The translations under genes and the position numbers were made by a program. Shown here in pieces: positions 1-6,306 of a stretch of DNA of 7,272 nucleotides (the stretch's first letter is position 1; every line of letters begins with the position of its first letter). The notes below the pieces were generated by a model. That model was given only the letters and a program-made list of their open reading frames with translations. It was not told the DNA's origin and did not search any database. This DNA comes from Rhodospirillaceae bacterium. Lineage in GTDB: Bacteria > Pseudomonadota > Alphaproteobacteria > UBA11136. Location: the NCBI GenBank assembly GCA_018663165.1, contig JABJES010000058.1, forward strand, positions 1 through 7,272. Reading direction: 5' to 3'.

Positions 1-908
1 ACCGTATACATGTGATGAGCCCAGACGACGAAGCCGACGAAACCAATCGCCACCATGGCATAGGCCATACCGAGATAACCGAAGATCGGCTTTTTCGAGA
101 AGGTGGAGATCACCTGGCTGACGATGCCGAAGCCCGGAATAATCAGGATATAGACTTCCGGATGACCAAAGAACCAGAACAGATGCTGGTAAAGGATCGG
201 ATCACCGCCACCTTCGGCAGAATAGAAGGCGGTGCCAAAATTACGATCCGTCAGCAACATGGTGATGGCGCCCGCCAGAACCGGCAGCGAAAGCAGCAGC
301 AGGAAGGCAGTGATCAACACCGACCAGACGAACAGCGGCATCTTGTGGAGCGTCAACCCCGGCGCGCGCATGTTGAAGATGGTGGTGATGAAGTTGACAG
401 CACCAAGAATCGAGGCCGCACCGGCAAGATGAAGCGCAAGGATCGCCAGATCTACCGCCTTGCCAGGATGCCCGTAAGTACTCAAGGGCGCGTAAACCGT
501 CCAGCCAGTGCCCGCACCGCCATCGGTGACCGAGGACAATACCAGCAACAGAAGCGAAGGAACCAGCAGCCAGAAGCTGATGTTGTTCATCCGTGGAAAG
601 GCCATATCCGGAGCGCCAATCATCAGCGGCACCATCCAGTTGCCAAATCCGCCCATCATCGCCGGCATAACCATGAAGAACACCATGATCAGGCCATGAG
701 CCGTCGTAAATACATTGAACAATTGATAGTTATCGCCAAAATACTGCATACCGGGCTCGGCGAGCTCCATGCGCAGGACCACCGAAAAGGCAGTGCCAAC
801 AAGGCCTGCAATGACGGCGAAAATAAGGTACATCGTGCCGATGTCCTTATGGTTGGTCGAAAATACCCAGCGCTTCCAGCCGGTGGGATTTGCGTGAGAT
901 TCACTCAT
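1..908 (-). CDS. ctaD: Cytochrome c oxidase subunit I, aa3 type (5' part, cut by window edge)
   Basis: Catalytic subunit of the inner-membrane heme-copper oxidase, which reduces O2 to water and pumps protons. The visible 302 residues (start at 908, reading frame open to the window edge) carry the family landmarks: the N-terminal WVFSTNHKDIGTMY block (14-27), heme a ligand H71 in TTAHGLIM, the D-channel set N90, D101 and N108, the CuB ligand and cross-linked tyrosine in GHPEVY (H249, E251, Y253), and the CuB pair H298-H299 in WAHHMY at the edge. The glutamate in GHPEVY marks an A1-type oxidase. Several hydrophobic transmembrane segments are evident. Families of this type are about 520-550 residues, so roughly 40% lies outside. 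The start sits 21 nt after the ctaC stop and follows a modest GAG (915-917) with 6-nt spacing, so it is co-transcribed with ctaC. The long open frame on the opposite strand (12-1091) is an antisense shadow. Confidence 0.98.
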   Translation of the reverse strand, partial: MSESHANPTGWKRWVFSTNHKDIGTMYLIFAVIAGLVGTAFSVVLRMELAEPGMQYFGDNYQLFNVFTTAHGLIMVFFMVMPAMMGGFGNWMVPLMIGAPDMAFPRMNNISFWLLVPSLLLLVLSSVTDGGAGTGWTVYAPLSTYGHPGKAVDLAILALHLAGAASILGAVNFITTIFNMRAPGLTLHKMPLFVWSVLITAFLLLLSLPVLAGAITMLLTDRNFGTAFYSAEGGGDPILYQHLFWFFGHPEVYILIIPGFGIVSQVISTFSKKPIFGYLGMAYAMVAIGFVGFVVWAHHMYT

Positions 909-929
909 GACAAACTCTTTCTTTTGGGC

Positions 930-1784
930 TTATTGCCGGTTAACCGTTTGCGCGACCTCAAATGGAGTATCCCCCTGGTCGGCGCTTGCGAACTCTTCCT
1001 TGGCTTCTTCAACCCACTGGTCAAAATCCGCCTGAGAAACAGCATGAATCGCTATAGGCATAAACCCGTGGTTCACACCGCACAGCTCTGAACACTGGCC
1101 GTAATACCAGCCCTCTTCCTCGACCTTCAGCCAGGTCTCGTTAAGGCGACCGGGAACGGTATCCGTCTTGACCCCCATCGAGGGAACGGCCCAGCTGTGG
1201 ATGACGCCATCTGACGGCGAAGTCAGCAGGACCCGAACCGTCGTGCCAACCGGCAGAACAACAGGATTATCCACGCTCAACAGCCTGATCTGGCCAGGTT
1301 CCAGTTCGTCGTCAGCCACCATATAGCTGTCGAAGGTGATCTCACCGTGATCGGGATATTCATATTCCCAATACCACTGATGACCGGTGACCTTGATGGT
1401 CATGTCCGCATCAACGGCGCGATCCTCGAAATAAAGGAGCTTGAAAGAAGGAATGGCGATAAACACCAAAATCAGGATCGGCAAAACCGTCCAGATCACT
1501 TCGATCGGCGTGTTATGGGTCAGCTTCGAAGGCACCGGGTTCTTCGAGGCACGGAACCGGATGACGATATAAGCAAGCAACGCCGTAACGAAAAGCGTGA
1601 TCGCAACAATAATAGTGAGAAGCAGGTCATGGAATTCGGTAATCCGTGCCATGACCGGTGAAGCGGCTTTCTGAAGGCCGAACTCCCAAGGTGCCGGAGC
1701 ACCCTCTGCTGCGAAAACGGCCGTCGAAGTCAGAGCCGTGAAAAGAACCGCTGTGAAAGCGGTGAAATAATTTTTCAGAAACAT
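930..1784 (-). CDS. ctaC: Cytochrome c oxidase subunit II (CuA subunit)
   Basis: Subunit II takes electrons from cytochrome c through the binuclear CuA centre and passes them to subunit I. The 284-residue protein has a signal peptide (about 1-26, hydrophobic core then VFA before AEG), two transmembrane helices (about 52-75 and 96-118) and a periplasmic cupredoxin domain. The aromatic electron-entry region GHQWYWEYEY is at 134-143. All CuA ligands are present: H196 in HSWAVPSMGVK, then C231, E233, C235, H239 and M242 in CSELCGVNHGFM. The length is normal for alphaproteobacterial CoxB. The start at 1784 is supported by CAGGA (1790-1794), 5 nt upstream. It is the first gene of the oxidase operon, 21 nt before ctaD, and divergent from tldD. 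Its promoter must lie in 1785-2155, but I could not assign one convincingly. Confidence 0.98.
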   Translation of the reverse strand: MFLKNYFTAFTAVLFTALTSTAVFAAEGAPAPWEFGLQKAASPVMARITEFHDLLLTIIVAITLFVTALLAYIVIRFRASKNPVPSKLTHNTPIEVIWTVLPILILVFIAIPSFKLLYFEDRAVDADMTIKVTGHQWYWEYEYPDHGEITFDSYMVADDELEPGQIRLLSVDNPVVLPVGTTVRVLLTSPSDGVIHSWAVPSMGVKTDTVPGRLNETWLKVEEEGWYYGQCSELCGVNHGFMPIAIHAVSQADFDQWVEEAKEEFASADQGDTPFEVAQTVNRQ

Positions 1785-1888
1785 TTTTATCCTGCCCTGT
1801 TTCAGAAAATAATTGAGCGGTTAAAGTTTTGAGTACCCGCCCGGTTTATGCATGAAATTGAGGCAGTCAATCCCCCAGACGTTTTGCG

Positions 1889-1910
1889 GTCTTTTCCTTG
1901 CAGAAAAGAC
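1889..1910. repeat. Perfect 8-bp inverted repeat with 6-nt loop
   Basis: GTCTTTTC (1889-1896) and GAAAAGAC (1903-1910) are exact reverse complements separated by CTTGCA. The repeat lies 105-126 nt upstream of the ctaC start. It could be a regulator binding site for the oxidase operon or an RNA hairpin in its leader. No regulator can be named, and no T-tract follows in the orientation that would make it a terminator for a neighbouring gene. Confidence 0.5.
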
Positions 1911-2060
1911 ACTACCGTCAGGGCCCCCCCTTTTTCAAGTGCGTCAGCACCTTACACAGAGCCAATCCCATGCTCAAGCCCTAGAAAGCACCTCGTGGTA
2001 AATTTTTGTAATGAAAGAGTCTAAAAATGCCGCCATTGTCGACCTTGCTAGGGTCAGGGG

Positions 2061-2090
2061 CTGAATTCGCTGATGATTCTCCTATATAGT
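2061..2090 (+). promoter_or_regulatory. Candidate sigma70-type promoter for tldD
   Basis: CTGAAT (2061-2066) and TATAGT (2085-2090) are separated by 18 nt. The -10 matches TATAAT in 5 of 6 positions but the -35 is weak (3 of 6). The predicted start of transcription, near 2097, gives a leader of about 59 nt before the tldD ATG. The call rests on consensus only, and the weak -35 means another promoter in this region is possible. Confidence 0.35.
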
Positions 2091-2155
2091 AGCTGGGCGG
2101 CTTAAACGGCTTTTCGGTCGGGACTTTAAAGTAATAATCAGGGAATTTCATTGAA

Positions 2156-3589
2156 ATGAGCGATTTATCGGCGACAGACGATCTCTTTTTCGACCGCACC
2201 GGGCTTGATAAACCCCGTGCAGAGGCCTTGGTTGCCGAAACCCTTCACGCCTGCGACGATGGCGAGCTTTTTCTTGAATACTGCCAATCCGAAAGCTTGA
2301 CCTTCGACGATGGAAGACTGAAAAACGCCAGCTTCGATACCTCTCAGGGCTTTGGGCTGCGGGCGGTTTCAGGCGAAACCACCGGTTACGCCCATTCTTC
2401 CGAGATCAGCGAAGCGGCGATAAAGCGTGCCGGGGAAACTGTGAAAACCGTTCATAGAGGTAAGGGCGATGCCTTTGCCGACCCACCACCCTCGACCAAT
2501 TTGCGCCTCTACGACGACCTCAACCCCTTGGGCGAAATAGCCTTCGCCGAAAAAGTAAAGCTGCTGGCCAAAATTGACGCCTATGCCCGGGCCAAGGATT
2601 CCAGGGTCAAACAGGTGATGGCCTCGCTTGCCGGGGAATGGCAGGCGGTTCGCATTATCCGCCCCGACGGCTCCCATGCCAGTGACATCCGCCCCCTGGT
2701 GCGGCTAAGCGTCTCGATCACCGCCGGCAAGGGCAAGCACATGGAACAGGGCAGCTATGGCAGCGGAGGACGCCATGGCTTTGCCCACTGGTTTGAGGGC
2801 GACAACTGGAAACATTCCGTTGACGAGGCTCTGCGTCAGGCCCTGGTCAATCTGGACTCGGTACCCGCACCCGCCGGCGAAATGACCGTCGTGCTCGGCC
2901 CCGGCTGGCCTGGAATTCTGTTGCATGAGGCCATCGGCCACGGCCTGGAGGGCGATTTCAACCGCAAGAAAACAGCCGCCTTTTCCGGTCTGTTGGGCCA
3001 GCGCATCGCCGCCAAGGGTGTTACCGTTGTTGACGACGGGACATTAGAGAACCGGCGCGGGTCCCTGACCATCGACGACGAGGGAACACCGGCACAAAAC
3101 ACCATGCTGATTGAGGATGGTATCCTGAAAGGCTATATGCAGGATCGCATGAATGCCCGCCTCATGGGTGTTGCGCCGACCGGCAACGGGCGGCGCCAGA
3201 GCCACGGCCATGTCCCCATGCCGCGCATGACCAACACCTATATGCTGAACGGAGACCACGACCCGGCCGAAATTATCGGCTCTGTAAACAAGGGCCTCTA
3301 TGCGGTCAATTTCGGCGGTGGCTCGGTCGACATCACAAGCGGCAAATTCGTCTTCTCGGCCTCGGAAGCCTATCTCATCGAGGACGGCAAAATCGGCCCG
3401 GCAGTCAAGGGTGCCACCCTGATCGGCAACGGTCCCGATGTTCTGACCAAGGTGTCAATGATCGGCAATGACATGAAACTCGATAATGGTGTGGGCACCT
3501 GCGGCAAGGACGGCCAGCATGTGCCGGTCGGCGTCGGCCAGCCGAGCCTCAAGATCGACGGCCTGACCGTCGGCGGCACCGATACCTGA
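2156..3589 (+). CDS. tldD: TldD family metalloprotease
   Basis: TldD pairs with TldE (PmbA) to form a cytoplasmic zinc protease that, in E. coli, degrades the antitoxin CcdA and trims the microcin B17 leader. This 477-residue protein is close to the E. coli length. It has the N-terminal substrate-fold half (about 20-235) and the metal site HEAIGHGLEGD (H257, E258, H262 as HExxxH). The C-terminal GTCGKDGQHVPVGVGQP block contains C449, which matches the third metal ligand of the family. No signal peptide is seen. The ATG at 2156 follows AGGGA (2140-2144) with 11-nt spacing, slightly long; the N-terminus MSDLSATDDLFF looks natural. It is divergent from ctaC, an arrangement I recall from alphaproteobacteria, and convergent with the NTF2-like gene with only 10 bp between stop codons. 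The partner tldE is not in the window. Confidence 0.97.
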   Translation: MSDLSATDDLFFDRTGLDKPRAEALVAETLHACDDGELFLEYCQSESLTFDDGRLKNASFDTSQGFGLRAVSGETTGYAHSSEISEAAIKRAGETVKTVHRGKGDAFADPPPSTNLRLYDDLNPLGEIAFAEKVKLLAKIDAYARAKDSRVKQVMASLAGEWQAVRIIRPDGSHASDIRPLVRLSVSITAGKGKHMEQGSYGSGGRHGFAHWFEGDNWKHSVDEALRQALVNLDSVPAPAGEMTVVLGPGWPGILLHEAIGHGLEGDFNRKKTAAFSGLLGQRIAAKGVTVVDDGTLENRRGSLTIDDEGTPAQNTMLIEDGILKGYMQDRMNARLMGVAPTGNGRRQSHGHVPMPRMTNTYMLNGDHDPAEIIGSVNKGLYAVNFGGGSVDITSGKFVFSASEAYLIEDGKIGPAVKGATLIGNGPDVLTKVSMIGNDMKLDNGVGTCGKDGQHVPVGVGQPSLKIDGLTVGGTDT

Positions 3590-3599
3590 GGGCGACGTG

Positions 3600-3962
3600 T
3601 TAAGCGTGGAGGTGAAACACTTTATTCATCACCTTCCAGGCACCGTCTACCTTAAGCAGGGTGAACAGGTCGGTAAATTTATGGCCGGTCCAGTCATCAA
3701 GTTCTAAACGAACGGTCGCCACCGTGCCGACGATATCGATATTGGCTATTTTCGCCTTAAGGCCGGTTGCTGGACCATTTTCATCGTTCCAGTCAAAAAG
3801 CTTTTGTATCGGTCCGGCGAACAAATCATCGCCGATATAACCGAAAATCGTCGCATCGGCGTGGAAGGCCGGTTTCATATCCTCGCCACGGCCGGATTTT
3901 GCGCCGTCGATATAGAACTGAATCACTTTTTCGATCATTTCAGGATCGTTTACATCGCTCAT
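3600..3962 (-). CDS. Small NTF2-like (putative lumazine-binding/SnoaL-type) protein
   Basis: This 120-residue soluble protein resembles the nuclear transport factor 2-like fold, closest by eye to the Lumazine_bd_2 group. An N-terminal helix (about 7-22, PEMIEKVIQFYIDG) is followed by the FHADATIFGYIGDDLFAG turn (33-50), alternating strands (about 69-88 and 95-105) and the terminal strand WKVMNKVFHLH (109-119), typical of the group. Members are small cone-shaped barrels that bind ligands or catalyse simple reactions; the substrate is unknown. The start at 3962 is preferred over the upstream in-frame ATG at 4010 because GGAG sits 8 nt upstream and the family-like sequence begins just after it. 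It lies 95 bp downstream of the molybdoenzyme gene on the same strand, so co-transcription and a shared pathway are plausible but inferred. A structured inverted repeat lies between the two genes. Confidence 0.8.
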   Translation of the reverse strand: MSDVNDPEMIEKVIQFYIDGAKSGRGEDMKPAFHADATIFGYIGDDLFAGPIQKLFDWNDENGPATGLKAKIANIDIVGTVATVRLELDDWTGHKFTDLFTLLKVDGAWKVMNKVFHLHA

Positions 3963-3970
3963 AACACTAA

Positions 3971-3974
3971 CTCC
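3971..3974 (-). promoter_or_regulatory. Ribosome binding site deciding the NTF2-like start
   Basis: On the minus strand GGAG precedes the ATG at 3962 with an 8-nt spacer. It supports the 120-residue form over the 136-residue form starting at 4010, whose extra N-terminus would be encoded across an inverted repeat. Confidence 0.7.
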
Positions 3975-3987
3975 AATATGATGTATT

Positions 3988-4050
3988 GAGCACCCATAGC
4001 CGGCCCTCACTTAAGTCGAGGGACCGGACTATTCGACGGTATGGGTTCTC
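3988..4050. repeat. Long imperfect inverted repeat between the molybdoenzyme and NTF2-like genes
   Basis: The outer arms GAGCACCCATA (3988-3998) and TATGGGTTCTC (4040-4050) pair at 10 of 11 positions. The inner arms CCGGCCCTC (4000-4008) and GAGGGACCGG (4018-4027) pair with one bulged base. The inner loop (4009-4017) contains the palindrome ACTTAAGT, and there is an asymmetric internal loop at 4028-4039. In the minus-strand transcript this would make a strong hairpin 8 nt beyond the molybdoenzyme stop codon and 13 nt before the NTF2-like GGAG. No T-tract follows, so it is more likely an intercistronic stability, processing or attenuation element than a simple terminator. Confidence 0.6.
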
Positions 4051-4057
4051 ACCTTTG

Positions 4058-6217
4058 TCAGGCGGCGGCGGATTCCTCGTCCCCGGCACCGCGGTTGGTG
4101 AGCCTCACTTCCACCAGATTGTCGGAGAAAGACGGGGCATGTCCCATATTGACGAACTCGGCGGAACTAATGCAATTAACCGTCCCTTCGTTTAATTGCC
4201 GCCAGTAGCCCAGGGAAGAAACGACAAGTCCCGCATTTACATCGTCAGTGACCTTTGCATCACCGACAAAACCGCCGCGATCATTAAAGACACGAACTTT
4301 ATCGCCGTCCTTAATGCCTCTGGGTTCTGCATCAGCAGCGTTAATCAAAACGAATTGTTCCCCCTGGCCTTTGATCTTGTGATCCATATTGGCGTAACAG
4401 GAATTCAAGAAACCGTGGCTCTTGGGTGAAACAATATTTAGAGGATATTTCTTTGCCAGTTCCGGGTTGGTCGCCGCTGATTCTCTTGACGGAACATAAT
4501 CCGGCAAGCTGTCCAGTGGCTCGCCCGGCTGAAAAGCATCGTACATTTGGCGGAAGGGTCCGGCAACGAAGTTGACCGCCCCGTCCAGCTTGAATTCACA
4601 TTTGCCCGACGGGGTCGGGAAGTTGCCTTCTTTGTGCGGGCAACGGTCATCCTTGGTCCCCACATTCAAGCGAGCAAACCCGTGTGCACGCATATACTCC
4701 AGATCGATGCCGTCACAGGCAGGCGCATCCCAATCAACATAGTTTTCCAGACATTCCGAATCCGACCATTTGAACTGTTCTTCTTCATAGCCCATGCGCG
4801 CGGCCAGACGCTGGAAGATTTCATTGTTGGGTATCGCTTCTCCGGGGGATTCAACGCTCTTGGCATTGTAGGTGAGATACAGATGTCCCCATGACAGGAT
4901 CATGTCTTCCATTTCAGCGCCCATGGAGGCCGGCAAGACGATATCCGCATAAGACGCGGTATCGCTGATGAAATGCTCGGCGCAAACCACAAACATATCG
5001 TCACTCTTCAAACCGGCGACAATCTTGTCTGTTTCCGGTGCCTGGGTGACGGGATTGGCGTTCCAGAACATCATCGATTTGATCGGGATATCCAGATCCA
5101 TTTCACCGGTAAGCGCACGGCCGACCTGCAGGGCATTAATGACCCGCGTGCCTTCCGGAATTAGATCCGGGCGAGAGATCACATCAAATTTATAGGGATG
5201 TTCCCAAACGGGAAATTGCGTAATCCCCCCGCCCACATGTTTCCAGGCGCCGGTTAATCCCGGGATACAGGTCACCGCACGGATGGTTTGCCCCCCACCA
5301 TAATGTCGTTCCAGCGCCACACCCATGCGAATAGCAGCGGGTTGCTCGGTGGCCAGATCTTTTGCCAGCTGGCGTATGTCTTCGGCGCTAACACCGGTAA
5401 TCTCTGCCGCCCATTCCGGGGTGCGCTCTTTGGCGCGTTCCGCCAACTCATCATAACCAACGGTGTAATTGTCGACGTAATCCTTATCGACCAGACCCTG
5501 TTCAATAATGCTGTTGATGACGGCCATCGCCAAAGCGCCATCGGTGCCGGGTTTGGGACAAATATGCCAGTCCGCCGCTTTGGCGGTGCGTGATTTATAT
5601 GAATCGATAACGACGACTTTGGCGCCTTTCTTCCTGGCGTCCTCGACAATCGCCCAGTGATGCAGATTAGTGCTCACACTGTTGCAGGCCCAGATGACGA
5701 TATATTTTGAGTGGATATAACTCTCCACATCGAGACCCGCAGTTGGGCCAACCGTGGACAACCAGGCAGTACAGGAACCTTCACCGCAAAAAGTGCGCTC
5801 GGTGACCGTCGCGCCCATTTTGTTAAAAAAGGCATCGCCGCCATTGAGGCCATGAACAAGCCCCTGATGGCCCAAATAGCTATAGGGCATGATGGCTTGA
5901 GGCCCGTATTCTTCAATTATGGCCTTCCATTTACCGGAAATTTCATCCAGCGCTTCATCCCAGCTAATGCGCTCGAACTGGCCCGACCCCTTGGGGCCGG
6001 TGCGGCGCATCGGATGGAGCAGACGATCGGGATGATAATGGCGTTTTTCATAATCCTTCAACTTGACGCAAAGACCGCCCCTGGTCATTGGATGCTCTTT
6101 GTTGCCGCTTACGCCGGCGACTTTTCCATCCTTGATGTCAAACACCATTGAACAGGTGTCGGGACAATCGTGGGGGCAGCCCCCAAATGCTGTTTCAGCT
6201 TGTTGATTTAAGGCCAT
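4058..6217 (-). CDS. MopB-family molybdopterin oxidoreductase with N-terminal [4Fe-4S] site
   Basis: Large catalytic subunit of the DMSO reductase/formate dehydrogenase superfamily, 719 residues with the start used here. The N-terminal Fe-S motif is GGCPHDCPDTCSM (C14, C18, C22) with the fourth cysteine C50 in GGLCVK and K52 after it. The molybdopterin domain spans about 63-590 (HPDRLLHPMRR, WNANPVTQAPETDKI, then ADIVLPA). The dinucleotide-binding C-terminal domain runs from about 591 (YPLNIVSPKSHGFLNS, AADAEPRGIKDGDKVRVFNDRG). The CPHDCPDTC signature suggests the uncharacterised bacterial MopB_3 group. The metal-ligand region reads RTFCGEGSCTAW (C144, S148, C149), where selenocysteine, cysteine or serine would sit; the exact ligand is not assignable by eye. 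No twin-arginine signal is present, so it is cytoplasmic. No electron-transfer or membrane subunit gene is adjacent. Start at 6217 rather than 6247: GGGGGAG lies 9 nt upstream. It follows ubiV by 89 bp and precedes the NTF2-like gene. Substrate unknown. Confidence 0.93.
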   Translation of the reverse strand: MALNQQAETAFGGCPHDCPDTCSMVFDIKDGKVAGVSGNKEHPMTRGGLCVKLKDYEKRHYHPDRLLHPMRRTGPKGSGQFERISWDEALDEISGKWKAIIEEYGPQAIMPYSYLGHQGLVHGLNGGDAFFNKMGATVTERTFCGEGSCTAWLSTVGPTAGLDVESYIHSKYIVIWACNSVSTNLHHWAIVEDARKKGAKVVVIDSYKSRTAKAADWHICPKPGTDGALAMAVINSIIEQGLVDKDYVDNYTVGYDELAERAKERTPEWAAEITGVSAEDIRQLAKDLATEQPAAIRMGVALERHYGGGQTIRAVTCIPGLTGAWKHVGGGITQFPVWEHPYKFDVISRPDLIPEGTRVINALQVGRALTGEMDLDIPIKSMMFWNANPVTQAPETDKIVAGLKSDDMFVVCAEHFISDTASYADIVLPASMGAEMEDMILSWGHLYLTYNAKSVESPGEAIPNNEIFQRLAARMGYEEEQFKWSDSECLENYVDWDAPACDGIDLEYMRAHGFARLNVGTKDDRCPHKEGNFPTPSGKCEFKLDGAVNFVAGPFRQMYDAFQPGEPLDSLPDYVPSRESAATNPELAKKYPLNIVSPKSHGFLNSCYANMDHKIKGQGEQFVLINAADAEPRGIKDGDKVRVFNDRGGFVGDAKVTDDVNAGLVVSSLGYWRQLNEGTVNCISSAEFVNMGHAPSFSDNLVEVRLTNRGAGDEESAAA

Positions 6218-6226
6218 GAAAAATGT

Positions 6227-6233
6227 CTCCCCC
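6227..6233 (-). promoter_or_regulatory. Ribosome binding site deciding the molybdoenzyme start
   Basis: On the minus strand GGGGGAG precedes the ATG at 6217 with a 9-nt spacer. The alternative ATG at 6247 has no such site, would place this sequence inside the coding region, and lies close to the predicted transcription start. Confidence 0.75.
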
Positions 6234-6241
6234 AGTGCAAA

Positions 6242-6253
6242 TGACAATTGTTA
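6242..6253. promoter_or_regulatory. Near-palindromic possible operator at the molybdoenzyme transcription start
   Basis: TGACAATTGTTA is a 12-bp palindrome except for one mismatched pair. It lies 7-18 nt downstream of the predicted -10 hexamer, overlapping the expected start of transcription, where a repressor could block initiation. It does not match the FNR consensus (TTGAT-N4-ATCAA). No regulator is identified, and a site this short can occur by chance. Confidence 0.35.
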
Positions 6254-6259
6254 ACGTCT

Positions 6260-6288
6260 AATATAAGTAGCTTCCCGACTTTATTCAA
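6260..6288 (-). promoter_or_regulatory. Sigma70-type promoter for the molybdoenzyme gene
   Basis: On the minus strand TTGAAT (6283-6288) and TATATT (6260-6265) are separated by exactly 17 nt, matching TTGACA in 4 of 6 and TATAAT in 5 of 6 positions. An AT-rich stretch containing a T6 run lies just upstream of the -35, like an UP element. Transcription would begin near 6253, giving a leader of about 36 nt. This suggests the molybdoenzyme can be expressed independently of ubiV, although no clear terminator after ubiV prevents read-through. Confidence 0.6.
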
Positions 6289-6306
6289 AGCTCTAAAAAA
6301 TTAACC

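Larger units (their letters stand above)
1785..2155. other. Divergent intergenic region between ctaC and tldD
   Basis: This 371-bp stretch has no credible gene. The short open frames crossing it (for example 1981-2199 minus, overlapping the tldD start, and a 17-codon frame at 2011-2064 plus) have no supporting family resemblance. It must hold promoters for the leftward ctaC-ctaD operon and for rightward tldD. Visible structure: a perfect 8-bp inverted repeat at 1889-1910, a GGG then seven C then five T run at 1921-1935, and a moderate promoter match for tldD at 2061-2090. It is visibly more AT-rich toward both gene starts than the coding regions. Confidence 0.7.

Noticed and set aside
12..1091. 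359-codon open frame on the plus strand
   Set aside because: It lies antisense to ctaD and the ctaC 3' end. Its product is rich in R, H, Q and D with no domain, while the minus strand encodes unmistakable oxidase subunits.
1845..1870. TTGACT with CATAAA as a ctaC promoter (minus strand)
   Set aside because: The -35 match is good (5 of 6) but the spacer is only 14 nt, too short for a sigma70 promoter. At 17 nt the sequence is AAACCG.
2011..2064. 17-codon plus-strand frame upstream of tldD
   Set aside because: It begins at an ATG but has no clear ribosome binding site and no attenuator-like codon run. A frame of this length is expected by chance.
1981..2199. 72-codon minus-strand frame in the ctaC-tldD intergenic region
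   Set aside because: It overlaps the tldD start on the opposite strand, has no recognisable family and no convincing ribosome binding site.
3963..4010. Upstream ATG at 4010 giving a 136-residue NTF2-like protein
   Set aside because: The added residues are coded across the inverted repeat and the GGAG site of the 3962 start, and they do not resemble the family.
5272..5649. 125-codon minus-strand frame inside the molybdoenzyme gene
   Set aside because: It is an out-of-frame shadow within the 719-residue reading frame, with no independent start signal or domain.
6218..6247. Upstream ATG at 6247 giving a 729-residue molybdoenzyme
   Set aside because: The ten extra residues are encoded across a strong GGGGGAG site and begin next to the predicted transcription start. 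The start at 6217 is better placed.
6291..6306. T6 run after ubiV as a terminator (minus strand)
   Set aside because: No stem of useful length precedes the T run. It is better read as AT-rich sequence upstream of the molybdoenzyme promoter.
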